A DNA stretch of 64,000 nucleotides, from the NCBI RefSeq assembly GCF_014204325.1, contig NZ_JACHKT010000001.1, positions 248,001 through 312,000 of the forward strand, given 5' to 3'. The notes under the pieces are model-generated. The model ran no database searches. It worked only from the letters and a program-made list of their open reading frames with translations, and was not told where the DNA came from. The translations under genes were made by a program, and so were the position numbers. Within the stretch, counting starts at the first letter, position 1. Every line of letters starts with the position of its first letter. Below are positions 60,616-64,000 of the stretch, in pieces. Source of the DNA: Arcicella rosea. Lineage in GTDB: Bacteria; Bacteroidota; Bacteroidia; Cytophagales; Spirosomataceae.

Positions 60616-60867
60616 ATGGAAACAACCGTTGAATATCCTTTACAGGAAAAAATAGAAAAAGCCTTAGATAAAATTCGTCCATATTTAGTAGCCGACGGAG
60701 GAAATGTAAGAGTACTTGAGATTGTAGATGGTAACATCCTTCGCCTCGAATTGGTGGGTGCTTGTAGTGCATGTTCGATGTCTGCAATGACTTTCCGTGG
60801 AGGAATTGAGGAAACCATTCTTCGTGAAGTACCCGAAATTATTAAAGTAGAAGCCGTAAATATGTAA
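60616..60867 (+). CDS. NifU-like C-terminal (Fe-S scaffold) protein
   Basis: ATG 60616 gives 83 residues; a TTG at 60556 is rejected. The single NifU-like domain has IEKALDKIRPYLVADGGNVR, then LVGACSACSMSAMTFRGGIE, with the CxxC that holds a transferable Fe-S cluster. It is followed by EETILREVPEI. It acts as a scaffold or carrier in the cytoplasm. It is probably cotranscribed with the Mrp-type ATPase and ends at a strong terminator. Confidence 0.92.
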   Translation: METTVEYPLQEKIEKALDKIRPYLVADGGNVRVLEIVDGNILRLELVGACSACSMSAMTFRGGIEETILREVPEIIKVEAVNM

Positions 60868-60891
60868 TTCAATATGAATTAGTCATAAATC

Positions 60892-60928
60892 AAAAACCCT
60901 TGTAGCGTAATTCTACAAGGGTTTTTTC
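60892..60928 (+). terminator. Intrinsic terminator
   Basis: AAAAACCCTTGTAG and CTACAAGGGTTTTT form a perfect stem with a 7-base loop and T run. Confidence 0.92.
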
Positions 60929-60929
60929 T

Positions 60930-60937
60930 TAACTTTG
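60930..60937 (+). promoter_or_regulatory. -7 box TAACTTTG after the terminator
   Basis: TAACTTTG fits TAnnTTTG and begins 2 bases after the T run. The leader to the ATG at 61127 would be about 185 bases; 60938-61126 shows no other structure. Confidence 0.5.
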
Positions 60938-61126
60938 CTAGTGTTAGAGGCTGTCGGAATTCGGTCGTCGGCTTTAGGCTTTCAGTCTTTTTTATAGAGA
61001 CATTCTTATTAATTATAAATGACTGATAATTAGGATGCTGTACTAATCACTATTTACCAATTACGCTTAACTAACTTTTACCCGTTTTTATTTCATCCAT
61101 TCAACATCGAAAAATCAATCCCTTTT

Positions 61127-62923
61127 ATGAAAATAGGCATCTTCTTTGGCGGGCCTGCTCGTGAGCGTGAAATCAGTTTTGCTGGTGGCAAAACCGCAAT
61201 GGAAAATATTGATAAAACCTTGTTTGAACCGATTCCTGTTTTTGTGGATGGTTTGGGCAATTTTATTATTTTAAATCCTGAGTTAGTTTATTCGGCTTCC
61301 ATTCGTGATTTTTATCCTCCAAAATCATATCAAGGCGATTACAGTATTTATGTTGAGTCTTTGGGAGAATTGTCTGAAGAAGAATTAAATAAAATCATTG
61401 CAGAAGTAGGCGAACGCATTACGCCAGAGCAATTTTCAAAGAAATTTGATTTTATATTTATCGCCATGCACGGCCCAGCTTGCGAAGACGGAAGTATTCA
61501 AGGTTTGTTGGAGTGGTACGGTGTGCCATATTCTGGACCAAGTTTGATGGGTTCTTCTATCGGAATTGATAAAATTGCACAAAACGATTTAATTCGTTTG
61601 GCAGTTGGTTTAGATAAAAAAACAACCAGTATTAGTCGTGAATATTTTGAAAGTAAAGATGCTAACGAACTTTTTGAAGAAGTAAAAGCCTCAGTTGGTT
61701 TACCTTTCGTGGTAAAAGCTCCGCATCAAGGTTCATCAATTGGTGTGGCTTTTGTGAAGAAAGATTCGGTGGATGATTTTGTAAAAGCCGTAAAGCAATG
61801 TTTCTTTATCAGAGAAGTATCTTTGGAAGAATGGAACAGTGTTGAGCATCAGGAATTTGGACAAAGAATGGCAAATTTGGATGAAGGAATCGGTTTGCCA
61901 GTCTCGATGAATGGTGAAGTAGTGTATCATCCTGCTGAATTGTTAGCAAAAATTTCAGCTCATTTTGGAACATCTAAAGAAAACGTAGCCTTAATTTCGA
62001 TGAATTCGGAAGATGCCGTTTTGATTGAAGGTTTTGTAAAAGGACAAGAATTTAGCTGTGGTGTTATCCAAAATCCAGATTGCGAATCTGTTGCTTTGCC
62101 TCCGACCGAAATTGTAGCCAATGTTGAAGTATTTGATTTCAAAGCAAAATATCAATCGTCGGCTACTCGCAAGAAAATCCCAATTAGAACTTCTTTAGAA
62201 AATAATCAACAAGTACAAGCGGATGTGAAAAAAGCATTCGATTCCTTAAAATTTGGGGTTTGTACTCGTATCGACGGTTTTGTTACGCCAGAAGGAAAAG
62301 TACTTTTACACGATCCAAACACCATTCCAGGAATGTCTCCGACTTCTATCATTTTTAAACAAATGGCAGAAATTGGCTTGAATGTAACGGATTCTATCAC
62401 GTACTTTATTCGTCAGTCGATTCGTGAAAGAATGCGTACAGGCAAAAATACTTTCAAGTTTCAGCAATTATTAAGCAAATTGGATGCTGCCATTGCAAAA
62501 AGAATCGAAGAACTTGACGACCGCCAAAAAGTAGCCGTTATTTTCGGTGGTTTTTCGGCAGAAGAACAAGAAGAAAGTTTTGTAAAAGCCCGAAAAGTAT
62601 ATGCTACCTTGTCGGCTTCTACGGAGTTTTATCCAGTACCCGTTTTTGTAACAGGCGAAAATCATTTGAAAGAAGAACTGTACTTGTTGCCAACTAATTT
62701 GATGTTCAAGGAATTTGCCGAAGACATTGTTGCTGTTTTAGATGGTTCAATTCACCCTTTGATTGTCGAAACCAGAATCAATGCAGAAAAAATCACGCTA
62801 CATTACACAGGAAAAAAAGTAGGAACAGTAGAAAAAATCACTCGTGAAAAATTGCTTGAAATTGTAGATTTAACGTCAATTTGTACAAACGACATTGCTT
62901 TAGATTTACCAGTTTATCTTTGA
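61127..62923 (+). CDS. D-alanine--D-alanine ligase with a C-terminal extension
   Basis: The 598-residue protein has the Ddl ATP-grasp layout in residues 1-435. The N-terminal MKIGIFFGGPAREREISFAG motif comes first, then IAMHGPACEDGSIQGLLEWY, VPYSGPSLMGSSIGIDKIAQ, PFVVKAPHQGSSIGV, VLIEGFVKGQEFSCGV and LLHDPNTIPGMSPTSIIFKQ. Ddl joins two D-alanines for peptidoglycan. Usual length is 300-370. The extra roughly 145 residues (from about 460) begin KVAVIFGGFSAEEQEESFVK, resembling a second copy of the N-terminal fold. An insert at about 235-270 is also present. Housekeeping Ddl is the simplest reading, but a variant ligase is possible. Confidence 0.82.
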   Translation: MKIGIFFGGPAREREISFAGGKTAMENIDKTLFEPIPVFVDGLGNFIILNPELVYSASIRDFYPPKSYQGDYSIYVESLGELSEEELNKIIAEVGERITPEQFSKKFDFIFIAMHGPACEDGSIQGLLEWYGVPYSGPSLMGSSIGIDKIAQNDLIRLAVGLDKKTTSISREYFESKDANELFEEVKASVGLPFVVKAPHQGSSIGVAFVKKDSVDDFVKAVKQCFFIREVSLEEWNSVEHQEFGQRMANLDEGIGLPVSMNGEVVYHPAELLAKISAHFGTSKENVALISMNSEDAVLIEGFVKGQEFSCGVIQNPDCESVALPPTEIVANVEVFDFKAKYQSSATRKKIPIRTSLENNQQVQADVKKAFDSLKFGVCTRIDGFVTPEGKVLLHDPNTIPGMSPTSIIFKQMAEIGLNVTDSITYFIRQSIRERMRTGKNTFKFQQLLSKLDAAIAKRIEELDDRQKVAVIFGGFSAEEQEESFVKARKVYATLSASTEFYPVPVFVTGENHLKEELYLLPTNLMFKEFAEDIVAVLDGSIHPLIVETRINAEKITLHYTGKKVGTVEKITREKLLEIVDLTSICTNDIALDLPVYL

Positions 62924-62944
62924 TAAATAACTTTCCCAATTTAT

Positions 62945-62981
62945 CCAAAAGCCAGTGAAAACGATTTTCACTGGCTTTTGG
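62945..62981. terminator. Long perfect terminator hairpin
   Basis: The arms 62945-62961 and 62965-62981 are perfect over 17 bases with a CGA loop, followed by a T5 stretch. It ends the ligase gene. Confidence 0.9.
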
Positions 62982-63065
62982 ACTTTTTGAAAGAAATTAA
63001 TCTATAAATAATCACTGTATTCTGATAATTTTCGTTGAAAATACTATGAAAAATACAAAAACTAT

Positions 63066-63073
63066 TAATTTTG
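63066..63073 (+). promoter_or_regulatory. -7 box TAATTTTG for purH
   Basis: TAATTTTG fits TAnnTTTG, 63 bases before the purH ATG. No purine riboswitch was recognised in the leader. Confidence 0.55.
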
Positions 63074-63135
63074 CATCTTCTTTTGAATAATCTTTGAGTT
63101 TTAGGTAAATTTTTACTGCTCAGAATCCCAAAATC

Positions 63136-64000
63136 ATGTCTTCCAAAAAAATACAATCAGCTCTTATTTCGGTTTATTACAAAGACGGACTCGCTCCGAT
63201 TGTCGAATTACTTCATCAAAATGGCGTAAAATTATACTCGACAGGTGGTACGCAAACTTTTATTGAAGAATTAGGCATTCCTGTTACGGCAGTTGAAGAC
63301 CTTACAAGTTATCCTTCTATTTTCGGAGGAAGAGTAAAAACACTTCATCCAAAAGTTTTCGGTGGTATTCTTTATCGCCGTGACCATGAAGGCGATGTAG
63401 CTACGGCAGCACAGTACGAAATTCCTTCAATTGATTTAGTGATTGTTGATTTATATCCTTTCGAGGAAACTGTTGCGAGTGGTGCATCTGAAGATGATAT
63501 TATTGAAAAAATTGACATTGGCGGTATTTCATTAATTCGTGGTGCAGCGAAAAACTTCAACGACGTATTGATAGTTTCGTCACGCACACAATATGCTGAA
63601 GTACTTTCTATTTTACAAGAAAAAAATGGTGCTACTGATTTATTAGACCGCAAGCGTTTTGCAAGATTAGCCTTTGAAACGTCTTCAAATTATGATAGTG
63701 CCATTCAGTGGTATTTTATGACTGCACTTGACGGAGTATCTAAAGAACCTTTAGCTGGTTTAACGTATGATGCTGATAAAAAATTGACTTATGACCACTC
63801 AAAGGTTGTCACGCTTCGTTATGGCGAAAACCCACATCAAACAGCTCGATTCTATGGTGATTTAGAGGCAATGTTTGATAAATTACACGGAAAAGAATTG
63901 TCATACAACAACCTTGTGGACGTTGACGCTTGTATTACTTTGTTGGATGAATTCCAAGAAACTTCATTCGTTATCATCAAACATACCAACGCTTGCGGTG
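63136..64000 (+). CDS. purH: AICAR transformylase / IMP cyclohydrolase, N-terminal part
   Basis: The frame opens at ATG 63136 and runs off the right edge (288 residues seen of about 510). The IMP cyclohydrolase domain starts KKIQSALISVYYKDGLAPIV, with YSTGGTQTFIEELGIPV, SYPSIFGGRVKTLHPKVFGG, DLVIVDLYPFEETV and KIDIGGISLIRGAAKNF. The transformylase part begins with LRYGENPHQTARFY and ends here in FVIIKHTNACG. PurH carries out the last two steps of IMP synthesis. The start is set by conserved length and the TAATTTTG box upstream. Confidence 0.96.
   Translation, partial: MSSKKIQSALISVYYKDGLAPIVELLHQNGVKLYSTGGTQTFIEELGIPVTAVEDLTSYPSIFGGRVKTLHPKVFGGILYRRDHEGDVATAAQYEIPSIDLVIVDLYPFEETVASGASEDDIIEKIDIGGISLIRGAAKNFNDVLIVSSRTQYAEVLSILQEKNGATDLLDRKRFARLAFETSSNYDSAIQWYFMTALDGVSKEPLAGLTYDADKKLTYDHSKVVTLRYGENPHQTARFYGDLEAMFDKLHGKELSYNNLVDVDACITLLDEFQETSFVIIKHTNACG

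Noticed and set aside
1-64000. tRNA or rRNA genes
   Set aside because: No T-loop GGTTCGAATCC-type sequences with acceptor stems and no conserved rRNA segments were noticed; absence cannot be proven by eye.

Overview
The window is a chromosomal segment of a low-GC Bacteroidota. The lineage is inferred from a SusC/SusD pair, a TonB receptor paired with a DUF4249 lipoprotein, GSCFA and HHH-barrel proteins, LytTR two-component genes, an atpB with a His-rich exported N-terminus, and repeated TAnnTTTG (-7) promoter boxes instead of TATAAT. Gene content fits Cytophagales (Emticicia/Arcicella/Flectobacillus/Runella-like). No rRNA, tRNA, CRISPR array or phage genes were seen.

Layout. 1-4.1 kb: end of rnc, a mobile-looking repeat, an unknown cytoplasmic protein and a helix-hairpin-helix outer-membrane protein. 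4.1-9.6 kb: an accessory island. It opens with two back-to-back perfect or near-perfect palindromes. It then carries an AT-rich DUF262 + HEPN gene pair (candidate defence module), an array of 21-bp modules framed by 68-bp direct repeats, small orphan genes, a PIN toxin-antitoxin pair and a RelE-type pair whose toxin has an in-frame TGA. 9.6-14 kb: ispF, a lipoprotein hydrolase, an MFS transporter divergent from a Gfo/Idh/MocA oxidoreductase, and a YHS protein. 14.2-21.1 kb: LytS/LytTR two-component genes, a TonB receptor, DUF4249 and GSCFA. 21.1-31.4 kb, all minus strand: a DUF4136 lipoprotein, then an operon of exported PLP aminotransferase, exported FAD amine oxidase and a secreted Hint-domain protein, next to a SusC/SusD/lipoprotein uptake locus.

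32-38.6 kb: YfiT-like DinB protein, CNT nucleoside transporter, nadB, a SAM-I riboswitch leading to a small unknown ORF and metX, and a PAP2 phosphatase. 38.6-44.4 kb: the conserved yceD-rpmF-plsX-fabH-efp-accB-accC cluster for fatty-acid initiation and malonyl-CoA supply. 44.6-50.4 kb: a barrel-less MG2/TonB-plug protein, then a partial F0F1-ATPase operon (AtpI-like, atpB, E, F, H) that ends at a terminator without atpA/G. 50.5-57.3 kb: a short CHC2-Toprim primase-like protein, an anchored coiled-coil protein, a methyltransferase-like protein, and an exported pair (3-keto-disaccharide-hydrolase-like protein and dehydrogenase-cytochrome c). 57.4-64 kb: gamma-carbonic anhydrase, a second 42-bp tandem array, uridine kinase, Mrp + NifU-like Fe-S genes, an oversized Ddl and the start of purH.

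The points most worth pursuing are a roughly 250-bp inverted-repeat-bounded element present twice and abutting three stop codons (one copy supplies the PAP2 stop), the DUF262-HEPN pair with its adjoining repeats, the Hint-protein operon, and two unrelated tandem arrays that share a 2 x 21 bp architecture. Function calls come from recognised motifs only; no database search was possible.
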